In this document: positions 44,101 to 53,768 of the stretch, one piece after another
Numbering within the stretch: position 1 is the first letter of the stretch
Layout: each line of letters opens with the position of its first letter
Assembly (NCBI RefSeq): GCF_019649015.1
Contig: NZ_BLPI01000001.1
Span: forward strand, 3,281,001 to 3,345,000
Reading direction: 5' to 3'
DNA: 64,000 nucleotides
From: Agarivorans litoreus
GTDB lineage: Bacteria > Pseudomonadota > Gammaproteobacteria > Enterobacterales > Celerinatantimonadaceae
Translations under genes and position numbers: made by a program
The notes under the pieces: generated by a model
The model's input: the letters and a program-made list of their open reading frames with translations, nothing else
Told to the model about the DNA's origin: nothing
The model's database searches: none

Positions 44101-45006
44101 ATGGAAGGTCTTTTACGCTTTGTTCGGGCGCTAACCGCCTTAGGTTTATTTACATTAGCCGCGGCGATTGTATTTTTTACTTTAGAGCTTCGCCAATTGC
44201 GCATCCAGTTGCCCAGTATGTTAGAGCAGGTAGATAGCACTGCTCAGCGGGTTGACCCTATTGTGGCGCAAATTGTGGAGTTGCAAGCTTTTATTCCGCA
44301 AATTATTGAGCAGAGCCAAGGTTATCAATCACTGATCCCTGAAGTGCTAAGCCGAGTCGATGCTATTAATACTCAACTTCCTCTAATTATTGATGAGGTA
44401 GCTGCAATTAGCCAAGCCATTAAGCCAGTGTTATTGCAGTCTGAGGCTTGGCGCGGTGAACTACCGGCCATATTAAAACGTGTAGACGATACCAATACTA
44501 CGGTACGTGCGACTAACGAAGAGATTGCTAAAGTGGTGCCACAAGTACCACTTATTTTGGCCGAAAGTGAGGCTTTAAGGGTTGAAATTCCGGAGATGAT
44601 TGCTAGTGCTGACGAGCTAGTTAGCAAAGCTGAAGAGGCCGGGAAAGAGGCCAGCAGGGGCTTAGTAACCGGTTTTGTCGGCGGAGTATTGAGCTCCCCA
44701 TTTAATGTTATTGGGAGCATGAGTGACAGCACTACAGAGCGTTTGGGCTTTGAGCCTTTAGCCAGCTTTAGTGTCGAAGATCGGGAGCAATACCAACAAG
44801 CTATGATGAAGCTGATGGAACAGCCAAAACAAGGTGCTAAACAGCAATGGCATAGTCGCAGTTCAGGTAACCGCGGAGTAATTACCATTAAAGCCTTGGC
44901 GATGCAGGGGGAGCTGCAGTGCTACCAGTTTGTTAGCGATTTTGTGATTATTGAAGGTGAAAATAAAGGTGAGCATCAGCTCATGACGGAAGCTTGCGAT
45001 AACTAA
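44101..45006 (+). CDS. Membrane-anchored coiled-coil protein of unknown function
   Basis: 301 residues. A hydrophobic segment at about 10-28 anchors the N-terminus. Residues 30-180 are a repeating helical pattern (DPIVAQIVELQAFIPQIIEQ..., PQVPLILAESEALRVEIPEM) resembling a long coiled coil. The C-terminal third is soluble with LAMQGELQCYQF. No family was recognised. The bulk may lie in the periplasm. It stands upstream of a 59-residue gene with which it may share a transcript. Confidence 0.7.
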   Translation: MEGLLRFVRALTALGLFTLAAAIVFFTLELRQLRIQLPSMLEQVDSTAQRVDPIVAQIVELQAFIPQIIEQSQGYQSLIPEVLSRVDAINTQLPLIIDEVAAISQAIKPVLLQSEAWRGELPAILKRVDDTNTTVRATNEEIAKVVPQVPLILAESEALRVEIPEMIASADELVSKAEEAGKEASRGLVTGFVGGVLSSPFNVIGSMSDSTTERLGFEPLASFSVEDREQYQQAMMKLMEQPKQGAKQQWHSRSSGNRGVITIKALAMQGELQCYQFVSDFVIIEGENKGEHQLMTEACDN

Positions 45007-45076
45007 ATGGCAAATTTAACTAAAGAAAAGCTCAATCTTGCCGTTACAGACTTGATATCCAGGAATAGGAGGTAGA

Positions 45077-45256
45077 ATGGAAATCAGTGGAGCAAGCACT
45101 TCGCAATCAATGGAAGTGATTTCAGCCAAGCTGGCGAAAAGTCAGCAAGAGCAAGACGGTAAAGCGGTGCAAGAGTTGGTGGCCGCAGCTGATTTACCAG
45201 AAGCCGCACCTGCGACTAGAGCTGGTCTCGGCGAAAATATAAATATAAAAGTGTAA
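45077..45256 (+). CDS. Small motility-protein-like ORF (YjfB-like)
   Basis: 59 residues from the ATG at 45077, with AGGAGG five bases upstream, and a clear terminator just past the stop. The sequence MEISGASTSQSMEVISAKLA, followed by a helical Gln-rich part, resembles the short YjfB family of putative motility proteins. It is 70 bases after the coiled-coil gene. The identification is tentative, but the start signal and terminator make it a likely real gene. Confidence 0.75.
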   Translation: MEISGASTSQSMEVISAKLAKSQQEQDGKAVQELVAAADLPEAAPATRAGLGENINIKV

Positions 45257-45779
45257 ATAGACTAAGCCGCATTTGCGGCTTATTTTTTAGCTGCGTATAC
45301 AAAGCGTAAGTTGTCATACATAAGCCTTCTATCCCTAGCCAATAAATTAAAATTTCCCCCATTACCAAAACCAGCATAGAGAGAAGTTAATTTAAACAGG
45401 ACATATCTCTTAAAAGCAATTACAGAGTATTAACCGCTTAATATCATAGAACCCGCAAGATGAATTTAGAGCCGGTATTTCCCCGAGGTGTAAACTTAAA
45501 TTGCTTAGTAAGCCCCTAAATGTGAGTAAGCTTTTTTGAACATAGATCACTATTGCGAACCGCAGGATTAGATCTTAATCGCATTTATCAACATTCATGT
45601 GTATTTGTATTATTAAATTATATTATCTTTGTGGTTCATTAGATTTGAAAACGCTCTCGTATAGGGTTTCAGATAATGTGGAAACGGAGATAGCTGTAAT
45701 TTCCACGTCAACACACAGCACTGAATCGATCATATACAAACTGTATGGTTGATTTATACAACATTAGGTGAATGGATAC
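45257..45779. promoter_or_regulatory. Long AT-rich region upstream of the alginate lyase gene
   Basis: 523 bases. The first 35 are the terminator of the small gene. The rest is AT-rich and contains GAAAACGCTCTCG near 45647, which could be a regulator-binding palindrome half, but no clear operator is seen. It probably holds alginate-responsive control elements. Confidence 0.35.
45263..45288 (+). terminator. Rho-independent terminator after the 59-residue gene
   Basis: Stem TAAGCCGC / GCGGCTTA with an ATTT loop and a run of six T after it, seven bases past the stop. Confidence 0.9.
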
Positions 45780-47354
45780 ATGAAACATATCTATCTTAAA
45801 AGCTTACTAGCAACTTCTGTTTTTTTAGCCGTAGGCTGTACATCAACTTCTGCTCCTGACTCTGTTGAAAAGTTTGCCAATAACAAAGAAACGGGTGAAG
45901 CTCTATTAACGCCAGTAGCCATTACTGCAAGTAGCCATGATGGTAACGGCCCTGACCGTTTATTCGACCAAGACATTACAACGCGTTGGTCAGCCGCCGG
46001 TGATGGCGAATGGGCCATGCTAGACTACGGCTCGGTTAAGGAGTTTGATGCCGTTCAGGCTGCCTTTAGCAAAGGTAATCAGCGTCAGTCTAAGTTTGAT
46101 ATTCTAATGAGTGTTGATGGTGAAAATTGGACCACTGTTTTAGAGGGCCAAGAGAGCTCTGGTAAAGCTTTAGGTTTAGAGCGATTTCAGTTCGAGCCTG
46201 CAGTAAACGCTCGCTACGTAAAATATGTTGGACACGGCAACACTAAAAATGGTTGGAACAGTGTTACTGAACTAGCAGCTGTTAACTGTAGTATTAACGC
46301 GTGTCCATCAAGCCACATTATCACCAGCGCAGTAGTTGCTGCTGAAGCGTCTATGATTGCGGAAATGAAAGCGGCGGAAAAAGCGCGTAAAGAAGCTCGT
46401 AAAGACCTGCGTTCTGGCGACTTTGGTGCGCCTGCGGTTTATCCATGTGAAACCACAGTAAACTGTTTGCGCTCTGAGCTTCCTCCAACCCCCGCGTTGC
46501 CAGAAACACCGTTAGCGGGGAATGCGCCAAGTGAAAACTTTGACTTGTCTTACTGGTACCTTTCTCAACCATTTGATCACGATAAAGATGGCCGTCCAGA
46601 TGATGTATCTGAGTGGAACCTTGCAAACGGTTATCAGCACCCGGAAATTTTCTATACAGCAGACGATGGTGGTCTAGTATTTAAGTCCTACGTGAAAGGG
46701 GTTCGTACCTCTAAAAACACTAAGTATGCGCGTACTGAGCTTCGTGAAATGCTGCGTCGCGGTAACATGTCACATAGCACTAAGGGCGTGAACAAAAATA
46801 ACTGGGTATTCTCAAGCGCTCCTGAAGCAGACTTAAAAGCTGCCGGCGGTATTGATGGCGTTCTAGAAGCTACTCTTAAAATTGACCACGCTACCACTAC
46901 TGGTGCTGCTAACGAAGTCGGTCGTTTTATCATTGGTCAAATCCACGATCAAAACGATGAGCCAATTCGTTTGTACTACCGTAAGCTACCAAACCAAGCA
47001 ACTGGTGCTGTTTACTTTGCTCACGAAAGCCAAGACGCCACCAAAGAGGATTTCTATCCGCTAGTAGGTGATTTAACGGCTGAGGTTGGTGAAGATGGTA
47101 TCGCGCTAGGCGAAGTATTTAGCTACCGTATCGAAGTGGTTGGCAACACCATGACTGTTACCGTTTCTCGAGAAGGCAAAGAAGACGCTGTTCAGGTAGT
47201 TGACATGAGCGACAGTGGCTACGATGTTGGTGGTAAGTACATGTACTTTAAAGCCGGTGTTTACAACCAAAACATCTCTGGCGATTTAGATGATTACTCT
47301 CAAGCAACCTTCTACAAGCTAAAAGCAACTCACGATAGTTACGCTGAGAAATAA
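45780..47354 (+). CDS. PL7 alginate lyase, lipoprotein with F5/8 type C domain
   Basis: About 524 residues from the ATG at 45780. A lipobox-like LAVGC at about residue 20 indicates a lipid anchor. The F5/8 type C (CBM32-like) domain spans about 35-175 (LFDQDITTRWSAAGDGEWAMLDYG). After a linker, the PL7 (alginate lyase 2) domain covers about 260-520. All three family motifs are intact: R318 in RTELREML, Q387-I-H389, and Y489-F-K-A-G-V-Y495-N-Q. It cleaves alginate by beta-elimination at the cell surface. M/G preference is not predicted, though QIH rather than QVH favours poly-G activity. Confidence 0.95.
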   Translation: MKHIYLKSLLATSVFLAVGCTSTSAPDSVEKFANNKETGEALLTPVAITASSHDGNGPDRLFDQDITTRWSAAGDGEWAMLDYGSVKEFDAVQAAFSKGNQRQSKFDILMSVDGENWTTVLEGQESSGKALGLERFQFEPAVNARYVKYVGHGNTKNGWNSVTELAAVNCSINACPSSHIITSAVVAAEASMIAEMKAAEKARKEARKDLRSGDFGAPAVYPCETTVNCLRSELPPTPALPETPLAGNAPSENFDLSYWYLSQPFDHDKDGRPDDVSEWNLANGYQHPEIFYTADDGGLVFKSYVKGVRTSKNTKYARTELREMLRRGNMSHSTKGVNKNNWVFSSAPEADLKAAGGIDGVLEATLKIDHATTTGAANEVGRFIIGQIHDQNDEPIRLYYRKLPNQATGAVYFAHESQDATKEDFYPLVGDLTAEVGEDGIALGEVFSYRIEVVGNTMTVTVSREGKEDAVQVVDMSDSGYDVGGKYMYFKAGVYNQNISGDLDDYSQATFYKLKATHDSYAEK

Positions 47355-47375
47355 GCTTTAGTTATCGCTTTGTTT

Positions 47376-47409
47376 AAAAATACCCCGCTCTAAAGCGGGG
47401 TATTTTTTT
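47376..47409. terminator. Bidirectional rho-independent terminator
   Basis: Stem AATACCCCGC / GCGGGGTATT with a TCTAAA-type loop and flanking A- and T-runs, between convergent alginate lyase and DUF962 genes. Confidence 0.93.
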
Positions 47410-47429
47410 GGCTTGCTAAACTTGGCGGC

Positions 47430-47921
47430 TTATTTTTGTTGGTAATCTAAACCTAGGTAATCGAATACAAAACCCATCAGCCAAAGCGGACCGATTAGTA
47501 GGTACTGAATATCTTCAAAGAAGGAAGGTTTAGCACCTTCTATTTTGTGGCCGATAAATTGGCCAATCCAAGCGACAACAAAGATTATTAGGCTCACTTT
47601 CCATAGGGCCAAAGGGCTGAACTGAGTCATCAAATCACAAACCAAAAAGCAGCTAACAGTAAACAGCGCCATGGCTAAACAAAGGGGTTTAGACAAGCGG
47701 AAGTAAAAGACGTGAACCGGTATGGCTAGCAAGCTGGCTAAATTGATCCAACATAAGGCATTGCTGTTGGCTGAATTTGTTCCCGGTAGAGGGACTGACC
47801 ACAACAAGCCCACAATGCTAAAGTAGATGGCAGGCACCATAAGCCAGTGGATGGCCTTGTTTGTGGGATGTTGATGGCTACGCGCATATTCCTTAAACCA
47901 TTGCTGGACTGGCTTCGACAC
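47430..47921 (-). CDS. Mpo1-like (DUF962) membrane protein
   Basis: About 163 residues from GTG at 47921, which has AGGAAG eight bases upstream. The N-terminal motif HQHPTNKAIHWLMVPAIYFS and the later IGHKIEGAKPSFFEDIQYLLIGPLW are the DUF962/YGL010w pattern. Four membrane helices lie in between. Yeast Mpo1 is an iron-dependent dioxygenase acting on 2-hydroxy fatty acids. The two histidine motifs (HP...H, GHKxEG) are intact, so a similar reaction is possible in this bacterium. Confidence 0.9.
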   Translation of the reverse strand: MSKPVQQWFKEYARSHQHPTNKAIHWLMVPAIYFSIVGLLWSVPLPGTNSANSNALCWINLASLLAIPVHVFYFRLSKPLCLAMALFTVSCFLVCDLMTQFSPLALWKVSLIIFVVAWIGQFIGHKIEGAKPSFFEDIQYLLIGPLWLMGFVFDYLGLDYQQK

Positions 47922-48022
47922 AATAAGCTTCCTGCTCACTTGTTAAAAAACTGTTACTGTAGCAGTTGGAGCTCTGACCAGTAGCCTTGGAGCCTTAGTT
48001 TGCGAGCTAGATCTCGCAGCAT

Positions 48023-48277
48023 TCACTGTTGGTCAATAAATTTGAGCTGTTTGATAAAGCCTTCAATCGCTTTATCGTCGTGACTAGAGAACTGATACTT
48101 GTTATGAAAAAACACGCTTAGCTCAAGCTGGGAGTTAGCAACAACAATGGTATAACCGTCCCAGTCTGAACTGGCACTTAGGCCTTCATACAAGTAGTGG
48201 TCTCGCTGCTTTTTTCCTAAGCGACAAATCTTTTCGTAGACCCGAAGTACTAAATTGACATCGACTAGTCGTTGCAT
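48023..48277 (-). CDS. DUF3081-like small protein
   Basis: About 84 residues: VNLVLRVYEKICRLGKKQRDHYLYEGLSASSDWDGYTIVVANSQLELSVFFHNKYQF. This is the DUF3081 pattern as I recall it. The function is unknown. ATG at 48277 follows AAGGAC. A TTG at 48301 would overlap the preceding gene. It ends a unit of three genes. Confidence 0.8.
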   Translation of the reverse strand: MQRLVDVNLVLRVYEKICRLGKKQRDHYLYEGLSASSDWDGYTIVVANSQLELSVFFHNKYQFSSHDDKAIEGFIKQLKFIDQQ

Positions 48278-48297
48278 CTTATGGGCGTCCTTGTTGA

Positions 48298-48699
48298 TCA
48301 ATCAAACTGTTTGCCCACGCCGCAGCTTTGTTCATTACAGCGCTCTTTACCGGTTAACAGTTTAGATATTTTGAAGCGGTTTTTGGCAAAAACTAAATAG
48401 GCTTTGTCTGATATTCCACGTAATAAAGGGGTACGGAGTAGTTGTATCCAAGGTTTCTGATTGACCAACCCCCACGCTTGCGCGGTAACATCTAAGCCTA
48501 GCAGTAAGGCGCCTTCTTCTGTTTCGGCATGCAGTATGTCGCTGGCTTCGGTACGGTCAATATGTGGATATTTGCTGGTGAAATCTGCTTGATTAATATC
48601 TTGCAGCTCAATGAGTTGGCGATGGTCAAAAAACTTGAGTTGACGCATTTCCTCTGCGCAAAGTGGGCATTGGGCATCATAAAAAATTCGTAATTGCAT
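48298..48699 (-). CDS. DCC-family thiol-disulfide oxidoreductase (DUF393)
   Basis: About 133 residues. The DCC hallmark FYDAQCPLCAEEMRQL with CxxC is at the N-terminus. A later LRTPLLRGISDKAYLVFAKNRFKIS follows the family's layout. An extra C-terminal CNEQSCG is present. It is probably a cytoplasmic redox protein. The ATG at 48699 has GGAG six bases upstream and overlaps the coding region of neither gene. It lies between the DUF3081-like and DUF3429-like genes. Confidence 0.88.
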   Translation of the reverse strand: MQLRIFYDAQCPLCAEEMRQLKFFDHRQLIELQDINQADFTSKYPHIDRTEASDILHAETEEGALLLGLDVTAQAWGLVNQKPWIQLLRTPLLRGISDKAYLVFAKNRFKISKLLTGKERCNEQSCGVGKQFD

Positions 48700-48712
48700 C
48701 ATAGGCTCCAGA

Positions 48713-49144
48713 TTACTGATGACTAAGAACCACAAAGTGGCAAAGTACTACTACTGTGGTGAGTTTAAAGCGCATAGATTGGTAGCTTTTACCTAATCGG
48801 CTGGGATTAGCACTGTGCCATTCGCAGTAGTAAAGGTAGCTAAAAGCACAGGCTAATACTGCGAGTGCAAAAGTTGGAGAGTTAATGGTCAAGCTAGCAC
48901 AAGCTAGCAAGGTAAGGGTATTGCTTATGAATAACTGAGCTGGGCCAAATGCATTTCCCGAGACGGTTTGTGCCCATAAGCTACCGGACAAAAAACACAA
49001 AATGCTCACGCTGTAATACAAAAACAATTGGGTAGGCGATGAGCCAATATTTGGTGCTCCAATTATCACCGCCAATGCTAAAGCGATAAAAACACTTAAA
49101 CCAGCATACCCCAGTAGCTTGTAGTTTCGTTGTAAACTATCCAA
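48713..49144 (-). CDS. DUF3429-like membrane protein
   Basis: 143 residues with four or five hydrophobic helices: LLGYAGLSVFIALALAVII, then the periplasmic loop GSSPTQLFLYYSVSILCFLSGSLW and a further two pairs. This resembles DUF3429. It starts at TTG with AGGTG upstream. It lies 13 bases before the DCC-family gene, so the three genes are probably one unit. The function is unknown. Confidence 0.8.
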   Translation of the reverse strand: MDSLQRNYKLLGYAGLSVFIALALAVIIGAPNIGSSPTQLFLYYSVSILCFLSGSLWAQTVSGNAFGPAQLFISNTLTLLACASLTINSPTFALAVLACAFSYLYYCEWHSANPSRLGKSYQSMRFKLTTVVVLCHFVVLSHQ

Positions 49145-49592
49145 TCTTTCACCTCACCTAACGCTCATCAATAAAACGTATAAAAGTGGCAAATAGATCG
49201 CTTAGGCTTTAGTTAACGGTTATTGGCAGACTTATCTAATGGCAATATCTTGCAGAACAAATCTTTTTCGTATTGTTTTTCTAGGTGTTCGTGCCAGTTT
49301 CGTTTCGCAAATATTGCAAGCCCATTGAAGAACGGGTGAGTAGTTGTAAATTTGCAAACAATATAAGCGTAGATAGACGAGGGAAGTCTTGCTGCAAAAA
49401 TTTAAAGCGACCTGCTTCAGGTAATTAATTTCATTATTCAGGACTATTTTTAATTATAATTTGTTTATTCTTATCTTTTGTAGTGCATGATGCTGCTTGT
49501 TTCGCATTTATGCAGTTTGTAATCAACTAAAGATAGACCTATGGCCTTTGCTTGCGCTAGAGTCCTCTCTCAGTTTGAAAAGGTAAAGAGTA
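49145..49592. other. Intergenic region before the RND operon
   Basis: 448 bases between the divergent DUF3429-like and RND adaptor genes. AT-rich at the right (TAATTATAATTTG near 49455 could be a -10 element). I saw no RNA gene, repeat or supported protein here. Confidence 0.4.
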
Positions 49593-50624
49593 ATGCGACG
49601 CATCATTTTAGTTGTGGTGGCGCTTCTTACTGTTGTTACATGGATGTATTACAGTGACGACGCGGCTCAAACAGAACAAACATCAAGTAAACCCGTTACC
49701 GTAGAAGTGGTAACGGTAGAGCAAGGTAAGCTCCGCGAAAAAGTGCATTTATTAGGCAATGTGTTCTCTGCACATTCGGTAAATGTGAAAGCAGAGGTGG
49801 ATGGTCGCATAGACACGATTGCTGTTAGCTCTAGCCAAGCCGTGCGGGCAGGCCAATTGTTGGTTCAATTGGATGACCGCCACCAACGTGCAGTGTTGCA
49901 GCGTGAACAAGCACGGCTTGATGACATTCTTCGTCAGCATCAAAATCTACTGCAGTTATTACCTAAAGGGGCTACCACCCAAGCCGAAGTGGATCGTTAC
50001 GAATCTCAAGTTGCTATGCAACAAGCCGAGCTCGCGTTAGCAGAAGCCGCGTTGCAAGACAGGGCTATTCGCGCGCCATTTAGTGGCAAACTCGGCCTTG
50101 TAGATTTAAGCCCAGGACAGTTAGTTGACTCAGATACCGTGCTCACCACCTTAGATGATGCCAATACTTTACGCCTTAACGTTCCGGTTGCCGCGCGCCA
50201 TTTAGGCCGAATTAAGGTAGGGCAACAGGCTAAGCTGCACCAAGCAGGTTTAAGCTCACGTATGTTTAATGCCTCAGTAACTAGCATTGACAGCCGAGTG
50301 CGCGGCGAAAGCTTAAATGTGTTCATTCAATTGTCTATCGACAATCAGCAAGCAGGCATTGCTCCAGGTACTTTGGTCACTGGCGAATTAGATTTAAGTG
50401 CTAGCGAGCGGATATTAATTCCCCTACAGGCGATTGCTTATAACGGCGATCGCCGTTTTGCTTATCGGGTTAATCAACAAGTTGCAGAAAAAGTTGAGTT
50501 GGAGTTAGGCCAGCGCGGCGACAACTTAGTAGAAGTACTCAGTGGCTTAAATGCTGGTGAACAGGTGGTAAACAAAGGTCTGGTGAAGCTGCATGATGGC
50601 ATCGAGGTTGAAGTACTCAACTAA
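49593..50624 (+). CDS. RND efflux periplasmic adaptor
   Basis: 343 residues. An N-terminal hydrophobic anchor (RRIILVVVALLTVVTWMYY) leads to the biotinyl-lipoyl-like and hairpin parts (VNVKAEVDGRIDTIAV, LDDRHQRAVLQREQARLDDILRQHQ, IRAPFSGKLGLVDLSPGQLVD). It is a membrane fusion protein of the MexA/AcrA class, here the short type. It links the inner-membrane pump to an outer-membrane channel. Its stop overlaps the pump start by one base. No TolC-type gene lies in the unit. Confidence 0.93.
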   Translation: MRRIILVVVALLTVVTWMYYSDDAAQTEQTSSKPVTVEVVTVEQGKLREKVHLLGNVFSAHSVNVKAEVDGRIDTIAVSSSQAVRAGQLLVQLDDRHQRAVLQREQARLDDILRQHQNLLQLLPKGATTQAEVDRYESQVAMQQAELALAEAALQDRAIRAPFSGKLGLVDLSPGQLVDSDTVLTTLDDANTLRLNVPVAARHLGRIKVGQQAKLHQAGLSSRMFNASVTSIDSRVRGESLNVFIQLSIDNQQAGIAPGTLVTGELDLSASERILIPLQAIAYNGDRRFAYRVNQQVAEKVELELGQRGDNLVEVLSGLNAGEQVVNKGLVKLHDGIEVEVLN

Positions 50625-53600
50625 TGAAAATATCTGACCTGTCGATGTATCGTCCGGTAGCGGCGATAGTATTAAGTTTGCTACTGATGCTGTTTGGGGT
50701 TGTGGGTTATAGCCAGCTAGCAGTGCGAGAAATGCCCGACATTGAAAGCCCTGTGGTGTCTATTGGTACCCCTTATCGCGGTAGTGCCTCTTCCATTGTT
50801 GAATCACAAATCACCAAGCCGATTGAAGACGAGCTTAGCGGAATTGATGGCATTGATTATATTTGGTCATCGTCTTGGGATGGCTGGTCAGGCATTACCA
50901 TTACCTTTAAGCAAGGCTCGGATATGTTGGCCGCGGTGAGCGATGTGCGTGATGCGGTGAGCCGAGCGCGTAATCGCTTGCCTGATGATGTTGATGAACC
51001 GGTGGTACGCAAAAACGACAGCGAAGAAGCTCCGTTTATGTGGCTTAATCTCACTGCTACTTTGCAAGACAGAGTAGAGCTTAGCGATTTTGCCCAGCGG
51101 ATCTTAATTGAGCGCCTTAGCTTATTGCCCGGCGTGAGTGCGGTAAATACCTCGGGCTTGGTTGAACGGGTGATGTATGTGGAGCTAGACCCCACCGCAA
51201 TGGCTGGGCGCGGCTTAACCACCAACGATGTGATTGATGCCTTAAACCGTGAAAACTTACAATTGCCAGCGGGTTACGTGCGTAACGACAGTTTAAATAT
51301 TGTGGTGCGCATGGAGCGCATGTACCAACAGGCTGACGACTTTGCCAAGCTACAAATTGCCAACTTTGACGGTGACCACGTTACTTTGTCAGACATCGCG
51401 CATATTTACGTTGGCGCTAAAAAAGACACCACTACTTTTAAAAGTAACGGCGTGGACAGCATGGGTTTGGGCATTGTGGCAATGTCTAAGGCTAACCCGC
51501 TAGAAGTAGCAGATACGGTTAAAAAAGAGTTGGCGGAATTGCAGCGCTTTCTACCCTCTGGTGCAGAACTTACGGTTGATTACGATAGCACTGTATTTAT
51601 TCGCCAGGCCATTAGCGAAGTGTATTCCACCTTGCTAATTTGTGCGCTACTGGTGGTGGCGGTGTTGTACCTGTTTTTAGGGCGATTAAGCGCAACCATC
51701 ATTCCAGCAGTAACCGTTCCGGTATCACTAGTTGCTGCGTTTTCAGTGGCTTATTTATTTGGCTACAGCATCAACTTAGTGACGCTAATGGCTTTAATCT
51801 TGGCTATTGGTTTAGTGGTGGATGACGCGATTGTGGTGGTAGAGAATATTATTCGCCACCGCGCCGCTGGCGAGCCGCCATTAGTTGCCGCATTTCGAGG
51901 AGCTAAAGAGCTCAACTTTGCAGTAATTGCTACCACCGTTGTACTGGTGATGGTGTTTTTGCCTTTGGTGTTTATGCAAGGAAAAATCGGTGATCTGTTT
52001 ACCGAATTTGCTGTATTGCTGTCTGCTGCGGTGATCTTCTCCTCTTTAATTGCTCTAACCTTAGCGCCAGTGATGGCCGGTAAGTTGTTTGAAAAAAATC
52101 CCAACAAAGCTACCTGGATGAGCCGCTCGGTAGGGCGCGCCATGACCACTCTGCAGCAGGCTTATGCCAAGCTGTTAACTCGCATTATTAACTTTACATT
52201 TTCTGCACTTGCGGTGGTGGCTTTGTGCATGGGTTTATTGGTATGGGCCTATCAACAGCAACAACCTGCCTTTGCGCCAAAAGAAGACCGAGGCGTGGTT
52301 AACGTCTATGTTGGCGGTGTAGAAGCAACGAGCTACCAGCGCATGGTTAAAAGCATGGCTGAGATTGAGCAGCGGCTATTGCCGATGATGAGTGATGACG
52401 GGCCAATCGAAACCCTTAACTATTCGGCACCTGCATTTGGCAGTTGGGCAGATCACCAAGGCTTTTTTATTGTTCGCTTAAAAGATTGGAGTGAGCGTAG
52501 CCAAGATGCTGGCGAAGTGGTAGAGATGATCCGCGATGCGGCTCATGATGTCGCCGATGTTAAAGTGTATCCTTACCAACCTAGTTTTGGCGGACGAATG
52601 GGTGAGCCAGTGCAGTTTGTATTGCAAGGTGACGACTACACCCAGCTCTATCAATACGCTTTAGAGTTAGAGCAGCAAGCCAAAGACAGTGGCCTAATGC
52701 ATGGTGTGCAGCTGGACTACAACCCTACAACGCCAGAGATATTACTGCATGTTAATCGACTAGCAGCCAGAGAGTTAGGCATTAGCGTTAATGACATTGC
52801 CAGCACTTTAGAGGTGCTGCTGGGAGGACGTGCTCAAACTCGTTTTGAAGAGTTTGGTGAAGAGTACGACGTATACTTAAAAGCCGATGAAAACCAATTT
52901 CAATCACCCAGTGATTTAAGCAAAGTGTATTTGCGCAGTGATACTGGCGCTTTGGTGTCTTTAGATACCTTGGTAGAGGCGCAAGATGTTGCTTCGGCTC
53001 GCGGCTTGTTCCATTACCAGCGTAAAAAGTCGATTAACTTAAAAGCCAACTTAAGTGACAACGTAAGTTTAGGCGAAGCTCTGAGCTTTTTAAATCAAGC
53101 GTCTAGCGAGCTTTTACCCAGTGGTTATACGGTTGATTACGCCGGCGAATCAAAAGAGTTTTACGATAACCAACGCGAGATCTGGTTGTTATTCGCATTG
53201 GCCTTATTGGTTTGTTACTTGGTATTAGCGGCTCAATTTGAGAGCTTTATTAGCCCAGCCATTGTAATGCTTACGGTGCCCTTAGGTTTACTAGGAGGCT
53301 TGCTGGGTTTGTTGATAACCGGAGAGAGTTTTAACATCTACAGCCAGCTTGGCTTGTTGATGTTAATTGGCATGGCAACCAAGAATGGTATTTTGATTGT
53401 TGAATTTGCTAATCAGTTGCGTGACCAAGGTTTAGCGGTTAAAGAAGCGATTATTAAAGCTGCCACCAATCGCCTACGCCCGATTATTATGACTGCCATG
53501 ACCACCTTGTTGGGTGCGGTGCCAATGTTGTTGGCTACGGGAGCAGGCGCCGAAACGCGCTTTGCTATTGGTATAGTAATATTTAGCGGCATGTTGCTGG

Positions 53601-53737
53601 CCACGTTAGTCACGCTATTTGTGGTACCGTGCTTGTATCATTTATTAGGGGCATTAAGCGGCTCGCCCGAAGCGCGTGCCGAGCAGCTTAATCAACAGCT
53701 TAAAGCACCAAGCTTACTAACCGGTAATGATAACTAG
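50624..53737 (+). CDS. RND multidrug efflux permease (HAE1 family)
   Basis: 1037 residues, the size of AcrB relatives. Twelve helices and two large periplasmic loops. The proton-relay pair is present in LAIGLVVDDAIVVVENIIRH (D-D in the fourth helix). It begins MYRPVAAIVLSLLLMLFGVVGY and has the second conserved SIGMATKNGILIVEFANQ-like stretch (LIGMATKNGILIVEFAN). It exports drugs or other amphiphiles using the proton gradient. Substrates are not predictable. The start overlaps the adaptor stop (TAATG). Confidence 0.94.
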   Translation: MKISDLSMYRPVAAIVLSLLLMLFGVVGYSQLAVREMPDIESPVVSIGTPYRGSASSIVESQITKPIEDELSGIDGIDYIWSSSWDGWSGITITFKQGSDMLAAVSDVRDAVSRARNRLPDDVDEPVVRKNDSEEAPFMWLNLTATLQDRVELSDFAQRILIERLSLLPGVSAVNTSGLVERVMYVELDPTAMAGRGLTTNDVIDALNRENLQLPAGYVRNDSLNIVVRMERMYQQADDFAKLQIANFDGDHVTLSDIAHIYVGAKKDTTTFKSNGVDSMGLGIVAMSKANPLEVADTVKKELAELQRFLPSGAELTVDYDSTVFIRQAISEVYSTLLICALLVVAVLYLFLGRLSATIIPAVTVPVSLVAAFSVAYLFGYSINLVTLMALILAIGLVVDDAIVVVENIIRHRAAGEPPLVAAFRGAKELNFAVIATTVVLVMVFLPLVFMQGKIGDLFTEFAVLLSAAVIFSSLIALTLAPVMAGKLFEKNPNKATWMSRSVGRAMTTLQQAYAKLLTRIINFTFSALAVVALCMGLLVWAYQQQQPAFAPKEDRGVVNVYVGGVEATSYQRMVKSMAEIEQRLLPMMSDDGPIETLNYSAPAFGSWADHQGFFIVRLKDWSERSQDAGEVVEMIRDAAHDVADVKVYPYQPSFGGRMGEPVQFVLQGDDYTQLYQYALELEQQAKDSGLMHGVQLDYNPTTPEILLHVNRLAARELGISVNDIASTLEVLLGGRAQTRFEEFGEEYDVYLKADENQFQSPSDLSKVYLRSDTGALVSLDTLVEAQDVASARGLFHYQRKKSINLKANLSDNVSLGEALSFLNQASSELLPSGYTVDYAGESKEFYDNQREIWLLFALALLVCYLVLAAQFESFISPAIVMLTVPLGLLGGLLGLLITGESFNIYSQLGLLMLIGMATKNGILIVEFANQLRDQGLAVKEAIIKAATNRLRPIIMTAMTTLLGAVPMLLATGAGAETRFAIGIVIFSGMLLATLVTLFVVPCLYHLLGALSGSPEARAEQLNQQLKAPSLLTGNDN

Positions 53738-53768
53738 TGGCAAATAATTTAAACGAGCAAGCAAACTA

